Below are positions 43,852 to 52,682 of a stretch of 64,000 nucleotides of DNA, one piece after another. Position numbers and translations under genes: made by a program. Under the pieces are notes generated by a model, which had not been told where the DNA came from, did no database searches, and worked only from the letters and a program-made list of their open reading frames with translations. This stretch comes from Cyanobacteria bacterium REEB67. GTDB lineage: Bacteria > Cyanobacteriota > Vampirovibrionia > Obscuribacterales > Obscuribacteraceae. The stretch spans positions 62,001 through 126,000 of the forward strand of contig JAGXAB010000004.1 of assembly GCA_018971775.1 (NCBI GenBank), given 5' to 3'. How positions within the stretch are numbered: the stretch's first letter is position 1; each line of letters opens with the position of its first letter.

Positions 43852-45470
43852 TTAAACACATGCTCAACTTCTCCGTGCACAATCAGTCACTGGCGCCATC
43901 GTATTCGGTGCCGGAACTGGACCAGTATCAGAGCCAGAAAAACATCCAGGTAGTCTCAGCCAATAAAGATCCGCTCTTTTTTGGCCGAGACTGCATCAAT
44001 CAAGGCGATTGTCTGAATGCGGATGGAGCGGCGGCTCACCGCCAGTTTTTCGCCCTGCGCCTGCAAACGGCCCTCGCTTATAGCGCTAATTCCGGAAAGG
44101 CTGAGCAAAGGGCTGATTGTCCGACATATTTTCCAGGAGCGGTCATACCCTCGGCCGGTGGCGCTCACTGCAAAGAATTTGAACGCGGCAATTTGCTCTT
44201 CGACCAATTTCAACATCTGCTCAGCTTCGATAGCGAAATGCTGACCCGAATAAGCGCTTATCCATCCCGTCTAATGGCAGGCCAGACAGTACTGGCTGAT
44301 CCGCCTCTCTCACGCCTCTTCTGCCAGGAAGCAAACTGGGCAGAGCCCTGGCTCTGGCAATATATCGAAGCACCCAAGCTCTACTTTGTCCATCAAGCAC
44401 CCGCCGAGGCCGGCCCTGAGCTCCAGGACCGATTGGCCGCCGAAAAGTGTGCCACCGCCCTCGGTGCGCTTCACAGCGCCTGCGAAAATCTACTAACCCG
44501 AAGCGTCGAGGCAAAGTACAGCGACGCAACACTGACCGCTCTTTTTGCCTTGATTTCCAATGCCTGGTTCAGTCCGAGCTCCGGTATCGCCCCGGTCTCC
44601 TGGGATAGCTCGGCCCTGGCCGAAGCGCGCCTGATGCTCGAACGTCAGATCGATCAAGAAAAAGCCGTAAATGCAGAAAATCTTTTGCCCTTCCTCTTCG
44701 AGCTCGAGGCGATAGTCAGCCATGTCAGCCTCGGGGAAAGGAGAGAAAGCTTCGCCAGCGGCGTCTTTGCCGGCAATTTCATCGATGTCTCGCTTGCACC
44801 TCTGACGAGTATCAAAGCGACCGAGTTTTGCGTACGCGAAAGACTTTTTGATGAGGTGATCAATCTCTCCAGTCGCGGCTTCGCCCCGGTCGTGATCAAT
44901 GAGTATGGCCTGGTCGCCGACGGCAATCATCGCCTCACCGCAGCCTACGTCTGGAACATACTCAAATACGCCCAGGATCTGGAATGGTCTTTGGACAGCA
45001 TCGAATTTCAAAAACGAATCGCCGCCTTCCCGGCCGCTGTCGAAGCCGGACTGCTGAACAACGGCACGACAGTAAGTCCGGTCTCTATTCATCAGGCCCT
45101 CGGCCACCTGGCCTCCTTCCTCTGCCGCCCGGACTGGCGCGCGCGTCTGACGACTTACACCAGACCACTGCTCAAGCGTCATGATTTTATCCATGAACTA
45201 CCGGTGGTGCTGCTCCCGGAATATCTCTCCGGTGCGGTGGTCAAATCGCTATACGACGAAGGCAAGAAAGTCGAACGAGCCTGCCCGTCGATTTATCAGG
45301 CCATGTCACTGAACGAGCATCTGGTTTTGCCGCCACGCGCCTCCTATCATTTCACCGACGCTGCCCTCTTGCCCTGGTTTACGGTCCTGAAGAGCAGTAG
45401 CGGCGCAGTCAACCATCGCACCGGCCGATTCGGACGCCGGGCCAGAATTATTCCCAACAAGAAGATATAA
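43848..45470 (+). CDS. Protein with ParB/sulfiredoxin-like DGxHR motif, candidate serine kinase-like
   Basis: 540 aa from ATG 43848, which overlaps the previous stop (ATGA). The N-terminal ~280 residues are unlike anything I recognise (Cys in GRDCINQGDCLNADG; FERGNLLFDQFQHLL). Near 310-385 it reads IKATEFCVRERLFDEVINLSS...NEYGLVADGNHRLTAAYVWN; DGNHR is at 358-362. The order Glu-bearing helix, strand, DGxHR matches the ParB/Srx fold used by the free serine kinases SerK and SbnI, which make O-phosphoserine. A C-terminal ~150-residue domain follows. It lies 14 nt before the first CooC-like ATPase. Kinase activity is inference from one motif and from the CysK-like neighbour. Confidence 0.6.
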   Translation: MIKHMLNFSVHNQSLAPSYSVPELDQYQSQKNIQVVSANKDPLFFGRDCINQGDCLNADGAAAHRQFFALRLQTALAYSANSGKAEQRADCPTYFPGAVIPSAGGAHCKEFERGNLLFDQFQHLLSFDSEMLTRISAYPSRLMAGQTVLADPPLSRLFCQEANWAEPWLWQYIEAPKLYFVHQAPAEAGPELQDRLAAEKCATALGALHSACENLLTRSVEAKYSDATLTALFALISNAWFSPSSGIAPVSWDSSALAEARLMLERQIDQEKAVNAENLLPFLFELEAIVSHVSLGERRESFASGVFAGNFIDVSLAPLTSIKATEFCVRERLFDEVINLSSRGFAPVVINEYGLVADGNHRLTAAYVWNILKYAQDLEWSLDSIEFQKRIAAFPAAVEAGLLNNGTTVSPVSIHQALGHLASFLCRPDWRARLTTYTRPLLKRHDFIHELPVVLLPEYLSGAVVKSLYDEGKKVERACPSIYQAMSLNEHLVLPPRASYHFTDAALLPWFTVLKSSSGAVNHRTGRFGRRARIIPNKKI

Positions 45471-45484
45471 GCAGGAGGAAACAA

Positions 45485-46471
45485 ATGAGAATTGCATTTT
45501 TAGGTAAGGGTGGTGCCGGCAAAACAACCACCGCCGCAGGTTTTATCCGCTACGTTGCCAAACGCTACCCTTATGTCCTGGCCGTAGATGCCGACGTCAA
45601 CGCACATCTAAAAGGTGCCCTGCACGTAGACGGCCTGGAAGATGCCGCATACGAACTGGGTGAAGTGCGTGGCGAGATCATCGAATATCTCAAAGGCGAA
45701 CGGACCGACTTGAACGGTCGCGATATGGTCGGCACAACTCCGCCCTCGCTCAAATCAAACTTTATCAATGTCTCGCCCACCGACCCGACCATTGCCAAAT
45801 ACGCCCGCACCAGTGGTGATGGCAAACTGGCCCTCCTCACAGTCGGCACCTATAAGGAAAGCGATGTCGGCGGAGCCTGCTACCACGTCAAACTCTCGGG
45901 TTTGCAAGCCTTTTTCCACCACCTGCTCGACGGAGCCGCCGACATAGTCGTCGCCGATACGACAGCCGGTACCGATAACGTCGCCACATCGCTATCGATT
46001 GCATATGACATCAATGTCTTCGTTGTCGAGCCCACCAGAAAATCCCTGCAAGTCTATCTGGACTTCCTGGAAGTGGCTCCTCATCTAGCCGAAAAGACTT
46101 ATGTCGTGGCCAATAAAGTGGACAGCCTTGAAGATGAGCTCTTCATCCTCAAGCACGTCAGCCGCGAAAAATTGCTCGGTCTCGTGCCCCAATCGCGTCA
46201 TCTGAAGCGCTTCGAACAGGGCAAAAAAGAAGCTCTCGAAGATTTTATGAAAGAGCAAGAAGGCGTCTTTGCCAGAGTGCTTGAGACCCTCAAAGCCAAA
46301 CCACGCAACTGGGAAAACTATCTGGCAAGCTTGCGCGCCACCCATACAAAGGTCTGTCGCGACTGGCTCGATGAGTATTACAACCAGAAATTGGACGATG
46401 GCCTCGACAGCGATTTCACCTATGAAAAAGCCATCGCCGCCGGTAAAGCCAGGCAACTGATCGCAGTCTAA
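45485..46471 (+). CDS. CooC/ParA-like SIMIBI ATPase, copy 1
   Basis: 328 aa. Deviant Walker A GKGGAGKTT (7-15, signature Lys8), DADVNAHL, DTTAGTDNVATSL in place of the usual DxxxG switch II, and VANKVD as the nucleotide-specificity motif: the MinD/CooC/ParA superfamily. The first two-thirds match MinD-type folds; the last ~80 residues (WENYLASLRATHTKVCRDWLDEYY) form an extension shared only with the second copy at 54102-55112. CooC relatives load nickel into CODH, but no CODH is here. AGGAGG before the ATG is a strong ribosome-binding site, so high expression is expected. Confidence 0.85.
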   Translation: MRIAFLGKGGAGKTTTAAGFIRYVAKRYPYVLAVDADVNAHLKGALHVDGLEDAAYELGEVRGEIIEYLKGERTDLNGRDMVGTTPPSLKSNFINVSPTDPTIAKYARTSGDGKLALLTVGTYKESDVGGACYHVKLSGLQAFFHHLLDGAADIVVADTTAGTDNVATSLSIAYDINVFVVEPTRKSLQVYLDFLEVAPHLAEKTYVVANKVDSLEDELFILKHVSREKLLGLVPQSRHLKRFEQGKKEALEDFMKEQEGVFARVLETLKAKPRNWENYLASLRATHTKVCRDWLDEYYNQKLDDGLDSDFTYEKAIAAGKARQLIAV

Positions 46472-46532
46472 TCTCGAATATCTGTGCGCGGATTTTCCGC
46501 TCTTTGTCCAACTCTTGCAACAGGCAAAAAAC

Positions 46533-48086
46533 ATGTCGTTTACCGAAACAAAAACAATCGAAGTCGATGTCGAGACTCTGACCAAAGCGGCCCAGTCCGG
46601 CCAGTCGAGTCCGGCCACTAAAATAGCCAATATCAAGGCCCTGCCTTTGACTCCAATTGTGCACGATACGGTGCGGCGCTTCCTCGGCGAAAAAGAGCTG
46701 CTCTTTACTCTGGCGTCGGCTCTTGGCAGTCCGCTTAATATCCTCTTCCCCGACACAGTCGAAGAAAACGTTCAGCGCTTCAACGCTACATTTAAAAAGC
46801 TCGGAATGATCGGCAAGGTGTTTTTTGCCCACAAATGCAATCAGTCCGATTCGATCGTCCGTCGTCTCGCTCTCACCGATGCCAATCTTGACGTCAGCTC
46901 GGCCGGGGAACTGCGTCACGCGCTGGGAGCAGGTTTCGACGCGACGAGAATAGAAGCGACCGGACCGAAGAACCGCGAATTTATTGCCCTTGCCGTCCAG
47001 CAGGGCGTGACGATCGCCGTCGATTCGTTGAGTGAACTGAAAGCCGTCGTCGAACTGCGCGCCAAATTGAAAGTGAAGAAGGCGAATAAGATCCTGCTTC
47101 GCCTTTCCGGCTTCGAAGCCAATCACAGCAAATTTCTCAATAAAGGCAGCCGCTTCGGCATACCGATCAAGACAGTAAAAGAAGCCTTCGACATCCTCGA
47201 AGCCAACCGCAAAGAACTCTTCTTACTCGGATTTTCCTTCCACCTCGATACGGTAAGCGTGCTCGAGCGCGCCATCGCCATCGAAAATTGCCTCGAGCTC
47301 TTCGAAGAGGCGCTCGGTCGCGACTTCGAGCCTCGCGTCCTCGATATCGGCGGCGGCTACAAAGTCAATTATTTGCAAAACGAAGACGATTGGAACGCCT
47401 ATGTCAGCGCCCTCAAAGAAGCGGTGCTCGGCACCCGTCCTTCGATGACCTGGCACAACAATGCCTTCGGCCTGTCATCTGACAAGGGCAAACTCAAAGG
47501 CAATTTCAACAGCTACAGCTACTTCGACACCCAGACCGGCGGCGACTTCCTCGATGAATTGCTCAGTCAAAAATTTGGCAATCTGGGTGATGCCACGGCA
47601 GCTTCTATTTTGCGCGACAACATGATCGAGCTCTGGATCGAGCCTGGTCGGTCACTGGTCGAACAGACCGGCATCACCATCGGTCGCGTCAACAGCATCC
47701 GCAGCTCGAGCCGGGGAGAACCGATCGTCTGCTTGAACATGAAGCGTCAGGACATCTCCTTCCTTGACCAGGAAGTTTTCGTTGATCCTATTATAGTCAG
47801 CCGAGACAGCGCTCCCGACGAATCGGCAGACAAGGCAGTACAACCGGTCGGCGTCTATTTCGCCGGCAATCTCTGCCTGGAATCGGATCTGATCTACCGC
47901 CACCTCACTTATCTCGATCGTTTGCCACAGGAAGGCGACCTCGTCGTCTTTGTCAATACGGCCGGATACTTCATGGATTTTTCCGCCACCACATCAATCA
48001 TGCATCCGATCGCTCAAAAAGTAGCCGTCAGTGAAAGAGACGGCAAATTTGTCTGGTCGATGGACAGCCAATATCTACCTTTTTAA
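46533..48086 (+). CDS. PLP-dependent decarboxylase, LysA/Orn-DAP-Arg type
   Basis: 517 aa from ATG 46533. Fold-type III (alanine racemase-like barrel) decarboxylase. PLP Lys101 in FFAHKCNQ, SSAGELRHALGAGF, GFSFHLDT (His stacking on PLP), the phosphate-binding GGGYKVN, EPGRSLVEQTG, the inter-subunit Cys in AGNLCLESDLIY and Tyr in AGYFMDF are all present, so it should be active. Substrate is not diaminopimelate by context. Diaminobutyrate, carboxylated diamines or a Y4yA/SbnH-type substrate are possible. About 517 residues exceeds typical LysA (420) by an N-terminal extension. It is flanked by 61-nt gaps within the cluster. Confidence 0.85.
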   Translation: MSFTETKTIEVDVETLTKAAQSGQSSPATKIANIKALPLTPIVHDTVRRFLGEKELLFTLASALGSPLNILFPDTVEENVQRFNATFKKLGMIGKVFFAHKCNQSDSIVRRLALTDANLDVSSAGELRHALGAGFDATRIEATGPKNREFIALAVQQGVTIAVDSLSELKAVVELRAKLKVKKANKILLRLSGFEANHSKFLNKGSRFGIPIKTVKEAFDILEANRKELFLLGFSFHLDTVSVLERAIAIENCLELFEEALGRDFEPRVLDIGGGYKVNYLQNEDDWNAYVSALKEAVLGTRPSMTWHNNAFGLSSDKGKLKGNFNSYSYFDTQTGGDFLDELLSQKFGNLGDATAASILRDNMIELWIEPGRSLVEQTGITIGRVNSIRSSSRGEPIVCLNMKRQDISFLDQEVFVDPIIVSRDSAPDESADKAVQPVGVYFAGNLCLESDLIYRHLTYLDRLPQEGDLVVFVNTAGYFMDFSATTSIMHPIAQKVAVSERDGKFVWSMDSQYLPF

Positions 48087-48147
48087 GAAATCACACTCTC
48101 ATCTTTTTAGTCAGCTTAGTCAGCCAGAAATTCAAGGAAATCTGAAA

Positions 48148-49518
48148 ATGTTAGTCAAACATGTCAGCGAGCTCATCGGCAATACTCCGCTTTTTGAAAT
48201 CCCGCAGTCAGTGCATGGTCTTAAAAATATCAATCTTTTCGCCAAGCTCGAGTTGCTCAATCCCTTCGGTTCGGTCAAGGACAAAAGCGCCTGGAACGTC
48301 CTCAAAGACGACATCGAAGCAATCGCCGCCGAAGGCAAGACTGTGATCGAATCATCGTCTGGCAACATGGCTAAAGCGATGCAACTGGTTTGTTCGGTTT
48401 ACGGAGTGCCATTCAAAATCGTCACAAACCGCATCAAAGTGCGCGAAGTCAAACAAATCCTCCAATTGCTCGGAGCCGATGTCGATGAACTACCGGGCCT
48501 GAGCGAATGCCCAGATCCGACAGACCCCAACGATCCAATTACTTTCATCGAACAGATCATGAGCGCCAACCCGGGCAAATATTTCCACACCTCGCAATAC
48601 ACCAACGAAAAGAACATCGACGCCCACTACCACTCGACCGGTACTGAAATCCACGCCGACCTGCAAGCGGCCAAGCGCGGTCCGGTCGATTTCTTCATCG
48701 GCGGTCTGGGCACAACCGGATCGACGCGCGGCTCGGGCACCTATTTGAAAGAACAAAACAAAGATATGAAAAATATCGGTGTGATTGCTTCTAAAGGTCA
48801 TCTTCTGCCCGGTATCAGAAACGTCGACGAAATGTACGAAGTCGGCTTGTTCCGCAAAGACTTCTACGACGACATCATCGAAGTAAGCATGGATGAGTCA
48901 ATCGACGCCATGCTCACCATGGTGCGCAAATGCGGCATCCTGGCCGGCCCCACCGGCGGTGGCTCACTCGCCGCCGCGATCAAATATCTCGAGCCAATCG
49001 ACGCCAAGCTGGATCGCCCGCACAATGCCGTCTTCATCGTCTGCGACAGAATCGAATGGTATCTCTCCTACTTGCAAAAGAATCGTCCGGAATTATTCGG
49101 ATTGGCTGTCAAAAAAGACACAATCAAAGCGGTCAGCCAGGAAGAAATCGACAAAGCCCCCGAAATCGACCTCGACGATCTCGAAGCCCTGCTTACCTCT
49201 GCCGACAAGCCATTAATTGTCGACATGCGCGGCAGCATGGCTTTTAAAGCCTCACGCATCCCCGGCTCGCTCAATATACCTGCCGACAATCTGGAAGAAA
49301 TCGCCGACATGGGCACGCCATTTGGCTCCAATCAAAAAGTGGTGCTCGTCTGCCCGACCGGAGAAGTCTCCAAGCGCTTCGCCGCTCATTTCAAAGCAAA
49401 AGCGGTCGATTGCGTCAGCCTCAGCGGCGGCTTCGTCGCCTGGCGCGACGCTGATAAGCCGACCGAAAAATCGAAAGCAGCGGGCGGTCGTCGCCTGCTC
49501 GTCGGCACCGGCAGTTAA
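48148..49518 (+). CDS. Cysteine synthase-like enzyme fused to rhodanese
   Basis: 456 aa. Residues 1-330 are a fold-type II PLP enzyme of the CysK/CysM/SbnA group: ELIGNTPL, PLP Lys44 in NPFGSVKDK, SSSGNMAKAMQL binding loop, TSQYTNEKNIDAHYHSTGTEI, GGLGTTGSTRG and GPTGGGS. Residues ~345-445 are a rhodanese domain with DMRGSMAFKASRIPGSLNIP and catalytic Cys402 in CPTGEVSKRF. Such a fusion would hand persulfide or thiocarbonyl sulfur directly to an aminoacrylate made from O-phospho- or O-acetylserine. AAGGA lies 9 nt before ATG 48148; an earlier in-frame start lies inside the decarboxylase gene and is unlikely. The next gene is a cysteine desulfurase. Confidence 0.88.
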   Translation: MLVKHVSELIGNTPLFEIPQSVHGLKNINLFAKLELLNPFGSVKDKSAWNVLKDDIEAIAAEGKTVIESSSGNMAKAMQLVCSVYGVPFKIVTNRIKVREVKQILQLLGADVDELPGLSECPDPTDPNDPITFIEQIMSANPGKYFHTSQYTNEKNIDAHYHSTGTEIHADLQAAKRGPVDFFIGGLGTTGSTRGSGTYLKEQNKDMKNIGVIASKGHLLPGIRNVDEMYEVGLFRKDFYDDIIEVSMDESIDAMLTMVRKCGILAGPTGGGSLAAAIKYLEPIDAKLDRPHNAVFIVCDRIEWYLSYLQKNRPELFGLAVKKDTIKAVSQEEIDKAPEIDLDDLEALLTSADKPLIVDMRGSMAFKASRIPGSLNIPADNLEEIADMGTPFGSNQKVVLVCPTGEVSKRFAAHFKAKAVDCVSLSGGFVAWRDADKPTEKSKAAGGRRLLVGTGS

Positions 49519-49722
49519 TGGAGTTAATGGAGCCAACGAGAGAGGCAATTTAGAAGAAATTCGGGTCCTGACTGACAGGTCTTGAACCGGGCCCCAAAAA
49601 AAGGATGTATACACATTGTGTCTACATAGTTTTGAAGCCTGTTAGACAGACAGGCAGACAGGCAGCAAAAACAAAGTCAAAAATCAAAAATAAAACCGAT
49701 TCAAAGAAACCAAAGATAAACC
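49519..49722 (+). other. Intergenic gap inside the biosynthetic cluster
   Basis: 204 nt, the longest gap in the cluster. It carries the 23-bp palindrome at 49605-49627 and a short CAGACAGG tandem (near 49643-49662). It may hold a second promoter for the desulfurase and downstream genes. Confidence 0.5.
49605..49627. promoter_or_regulatory. 23-bp palindromic operator candidate inside the cluster
   Basis: ATGTA-T-ACACA-T-TGTGT-C-TACAT: perfect dyad except one mismatched pair (T/C at the sixth position from each end). It lies 96 nt before ATG 49723 in the only long gap of the cluster, so a second regulated promoter is likely. Confidence 0.5.
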
Positions 49723-51006
49723 ATGTATTGCTCACCCTTCAAAGTCGGAAATAAAATCGAAAATACCGAATCGGGTTCCAAACTCGATCCGGCTCTGGTA
49801 CGCGCTCAGTTTCCGATTTTCAACAATAATCCTGATCTGATTTATTTCGACAACGCTTCGACCAGCCAGAAGCCGGCTAGCGTTATCGAGGTGATCGATA
49901 GATATCACACCAAGCAGTGTGCCAATGCCGGTCGGGGCGCCTATTCCTGGTCGACTCAACTGGATAAGGCAATTTCTGAAAGTCGTGAAAAAGTAGCGGC
50001 CTTCATTGGCGCCCGGGCCGAAGACACAGCCTTCACCAGCGGTGCCACTGATAGCTTGAACACTGTCGCCCTGGCCTGGGGTCTGACCAATCTGGAAGAC
50101 GGCGACGAAATCATGCTCTGTCCGCGCGATCACAAATCAGCAGTACTGCCCTGGTACAACTTGAAAGATTTACTCGCCAGACAGGGCAAAACGATCACCA
50201 TCCAGACCTTCGACATTCATGAAGTCGGTGATTATGACTTGAAGAGTATCAAGGCCAAACTTTCGCCTCGCACCCGTCTCCTGGCCATGGCTCACATCCA
50301 CCATGTTTTTGGTCTGGATATGGAGGTGCCCGAAATCCGCCAGATAGTGGGCGATCGAGTTCTCATTTCACTTGATGCCAGCCAGAGCATCGGCCACATC
50401 CCGGTCGATGTCAGCAAGCTCGATGTCGACTTTTTATCATTTTCCGGTCACAAAGTCTTTGCCACCACCGGCAGCGGCGTCCTCTGGGTCAATCCGCGCG
50501 TCAAAGAAAAATTGCATGCTGTCAAACTGGGCGGCAAGAGCGAGGCTTCGATCAAAGAGCGCGGCGAGCTCATTTTCGAGCACAAGAGTACTGCTGAATT
50601 GCTGGAAGCTGGTACTCAAAATATTCCCGCCATTCTCTCGCTTGGTCAGGCCGTGCAATTTGTCGAATCGGTCGGACTGGCTACCATCCAGAGCCACATC
50701 AGCAACCTGACCGTCTATCTCTACAGTAAACTGCGCGAGCTTCCCGGCATCATCTTCGCTCCCGGCATGGGTATCTGCCGTTGCGAAGCAGGCTTCGGCA
50801 TTATTTCCTTTCGCTTCGAACAAATCTCCAATCTCGACTTGAGCTTCGTCCTCGATGCCGAGAACATTTTTGTCCGTTCCGGCGATCATTGCACCTATGC
50901 CAGAGATCAAAGCGAAGAATACCTGCGTGTCAGTATGCACCTCTACAATAGCGCAGAGGAAGTCGATCAGTTTATAGCCGTGCTCGAGGAGGCCGCCGGC
51001 CTATGA
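49723..51006 (+). CDS. Cysteine desulfurase (SufS/CsdA-like class V aminotransferase)
   Basis: 427 aa. YFDNASTSQKP, TSGATDSLNTVAL, PRDHKSAVLPW, AHIHHVFG, SLDASQSIGHIPVDV, PLP Lys244 in SFSGHKVFATTGSGVLW, and RSGDHCTY with active-site Cys390, matching the SufS/CsdA order. It should mobilise sulfur from cysteine as enzyme persulfide, or act on a cysteine or selenocysteine analogue. No SufE or SufBCD partner is here; the adjacent rhodanese domain is a plausible sulfur acceptor. An N-terminal extension of about 20 residues precedes the family start. The stop overlaps the next gene (ATGA). Confidence 0.9.
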   Translation: MYCSPFKVGNKIENTESGSKLDPALVRAQFPIFNNNPDLIYFDNASTSQKPASVIEVIDRYHTKQCANAGRGAYSWSTQLDKAISESREKVAAFIGARAEDTAFTSGATDSLNTVALAWGLTNLEDGDEIMLCPRDHKSAVLPWYNLKDLLARQGKTITIQTFDIHEVGDYDLKSIKAKLSPRTRLLAMAHIHHVFGLDMEVPEIRQIVGDRVLISLDASQSIGHIPVDVSKLDVDFLSFSGHKVFATTGSGVLWVNPRVKEKLHAVKLGGKSEASIKERGELIFEHKSTAELLEAGTQNIPAILSLGQAVQFVESVGLATIQSHISNLTVYLYSKLRELPGIIFAPGMGICRCEAGFGIISFRFEQISNLDLSFVLDAENIFVRSGDHCTYARDQSEEYLRVSMHLYNSAEEVDQFIAVLEEAAGL

Positions 51007-52682
51007 ATCTGATCAATAGTCCGGATTACGAAGCCGGCGAAGACATGGACAATGCTAAAAAGGTGCCGACAGTGGCGATCATCGGCGGCGGCCACAATGG
51101 TCTGACCTGTGCCGCCTACCTGGCCAAAGCCGGATTTGAAGTCAGTGTATTTGAAAAACGCGACATCCTGGGCGGTCTCTGCGTCACCGAAGCGCCCTTT
51201 TCTAAGGCGCCGGGCCTGAAGATTTCGTCGGTGGCCTCGTACTACGGCATGCTGCGCGCCGAAGTGGTCAAAGAGCTCGGCCTCGAAAAAAACGGCCTGC
51301 GCCCTTATCTATCCAATCCAATCGAAATCGTCCTGCTCGAAAAGGGCCAGTTTGTTTTTACACCGCGCGATCAAGATGGTGGCGAAGCCCAGACAAAAGT
51401 CGACGACTTGAGCGAAGCCGATCAAATCGGCTGGCAAAACTTCTGGACTGACATTCAAAAGGCTGCCGCAATTGTCTATCCCTATTATTTGAAGCCCGGC
51501 CTCACCCAGGCCAGGCTGGTCGACCTGCTCAAAGAAGCCGGATTGAATGTCCTGGCGGAAAGAGTTTTTAGCGCTTCGCTCTTCGACCTGCTCGACCAGT
51601 ATTTGAAAAACGACAATCTCAAAGCAGTTGCTGCCACCTGCACGCCTGGTTTTGCCTCGACAGCCGGTTCGGTCTTCGGCTGCATCCATCACGGCACGGC
51701 TTCGACCCGCGGTGAATTCGGTGCCTGGGGACAGGTATTTGGCGGCATGGGCGAAATCACCGCTGCTCTTGCCGATGTCGCTTTGCAAAATGACGCCCGT
51801 CTCTATTGCGATCGCCCGGTACAAGCAATCAGGATTGAAAAGGACAAAGCTGTCGGTCTGGTATTCGAGGACGGCGAAGTAGCAGATTTTGACATCATCA
51901 TTAGTGCCCTCGATCCCTATGTCCTCTTTGAAAAATTACTGCCTGCTGAAAGTCTGGCGAAGTGCGCTGCGATCACTACTCACTTGAGCAAACATCGGCC
52001 GCAAGTCTCGGCGGCGAAACTTCACTTCTTATTGAAAGACCTACCGTCCATAGAGACGCTGACGGCTATCAAGCATAATCACAAAGGTGTGATTGTCATC
52101 GCTCCGCCCAAGGCGGCTGTAGAGAAAGCAGCGCTCCAGGTACCGGCGGGCGGCATGCCGAACGATTTGATGTTGACGATGGCCTTCCCCACCCTGGAAG
52201 ATCCGAGCATGAAAGGCTCCGAAGAGGACAAACGCCAGGTGCTCACCGTCGACGTGCACTATTTGCCGGCCCGGATAAATGGCCTCGCCTGGCAGGAAAG
52301 CGACGATCAAGAACTCCTGGAGGCGACGATTGCCGCAATCGAGAGCCAGTGCCCGCAGATACGCGACTATATTTTAGAGAGCTATGTCGTTTCGCCGCGT
52401 GCTCTAAAAGAGCGCTACAACGTCGAATCGATGAGTTGTTGGCATCTGCCCATGACCCCTGAATATATTTTCGAAAAGCGCAGCCTGCCCGGTTGCGATC
52501 ACTACGAAACACCCTTTGAATCACTCTACCTCTGCTCGGCAGGCACCTATCCTGGTGGCAATGTGACGGCCGCTCCCGGTCATAATCTGGCTAAGAAAAT
52601 CATCGCAAAATATCAAGGAAACCCAACTGAGACAGAGAGTAAAGATGCTCCAGTACTGGCAAATTCAGGGGTGCAACTATGA
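51003..52682 (+). CDS. Phytoene-desaturase-like FAD oxidoreductase
   Basis: 559 aa. N-terminal FAD-binding IIGGGHNGLTCAAYLAKAGFEVSVFEKRDILGG (27-60), then the CrtI/PYROXD2-like pattern: SSVASYYGMLRAEVVKELGL, FGAWGQVFGGMGEITAALADVAL, and the C-terminal LYLCSAGTYPGGNVTAAPGHNLAKKI. Proteins of this group desaturate polyenes or oxidise amines and amino-acid derivatives. Carotenoid work is not suggested by the neighbours. It overlaps the preceding and following genes by 4 nt each (ATGA), so it is firmly part of the operon. Confidence 0.88.
   Translation: MNLINSPDYEAGEDMDNAKKVPTVAIIGGGHNGLTCAAYLAKAGFEVSVFEKRDILGGLCVTEAPFSKAPGLKISSVASYYGMLRAEVVKELGLEKNGLRPYLSNPIEIVLLEKGQFVFTPRDQDGGEAQTKVDDLSEADQIGWQNFWTDIQKAAAIVYPYYLKPGLTQARLVDLLKEAGLNVLAERVFSASLFDLLDQYLKNDNLKAVAATCTPGFASTAGSVFGCIHHGTASTRGEFGAWGQVFGGMGEITAALADVALQNDARLYCDRPVQAIRIEKDKAVGLVFEDGEVADFDIIISALDPYVLFEKLLPAESLAKCAAITTHLSKHRPQVSAAKLHFLLKDLPSIETLTAIKHNHKGVIVIAPPKAAVEKAALQVPAGGMPNDLMLTMAFPTLEDPSMKGSEEDKRQVLTVDVHYLPARINGLAWQESDDQELLEATIAAIESQCPQIRDYILESYVVSPRALKERYNVESMSCWHLPMTPEYIFEKRSLPGCDHYETPFESLYLCSAGTYPGGNVTAAPGHNLAKKIIAKYQGNPTETESKDAPVLANSGVQL

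Noticed and set aside
43848..46471. ParA/ParB chromosome or plasmid partition module
   Set aside because: The DGxHR protein has no ParB helix-turn-helix or parS-like repeats next to it, and the ATPase matches the CooC/MinD type, with a second copy inside a biosynthetic operon.
51003..52682. Carotenoid desaturase
   Set aside because: The fold resembles CrtI, but no phytoene synthase or isoprenoid gene is near, and overlapping genes are amino-acid and sulfur enzymes.
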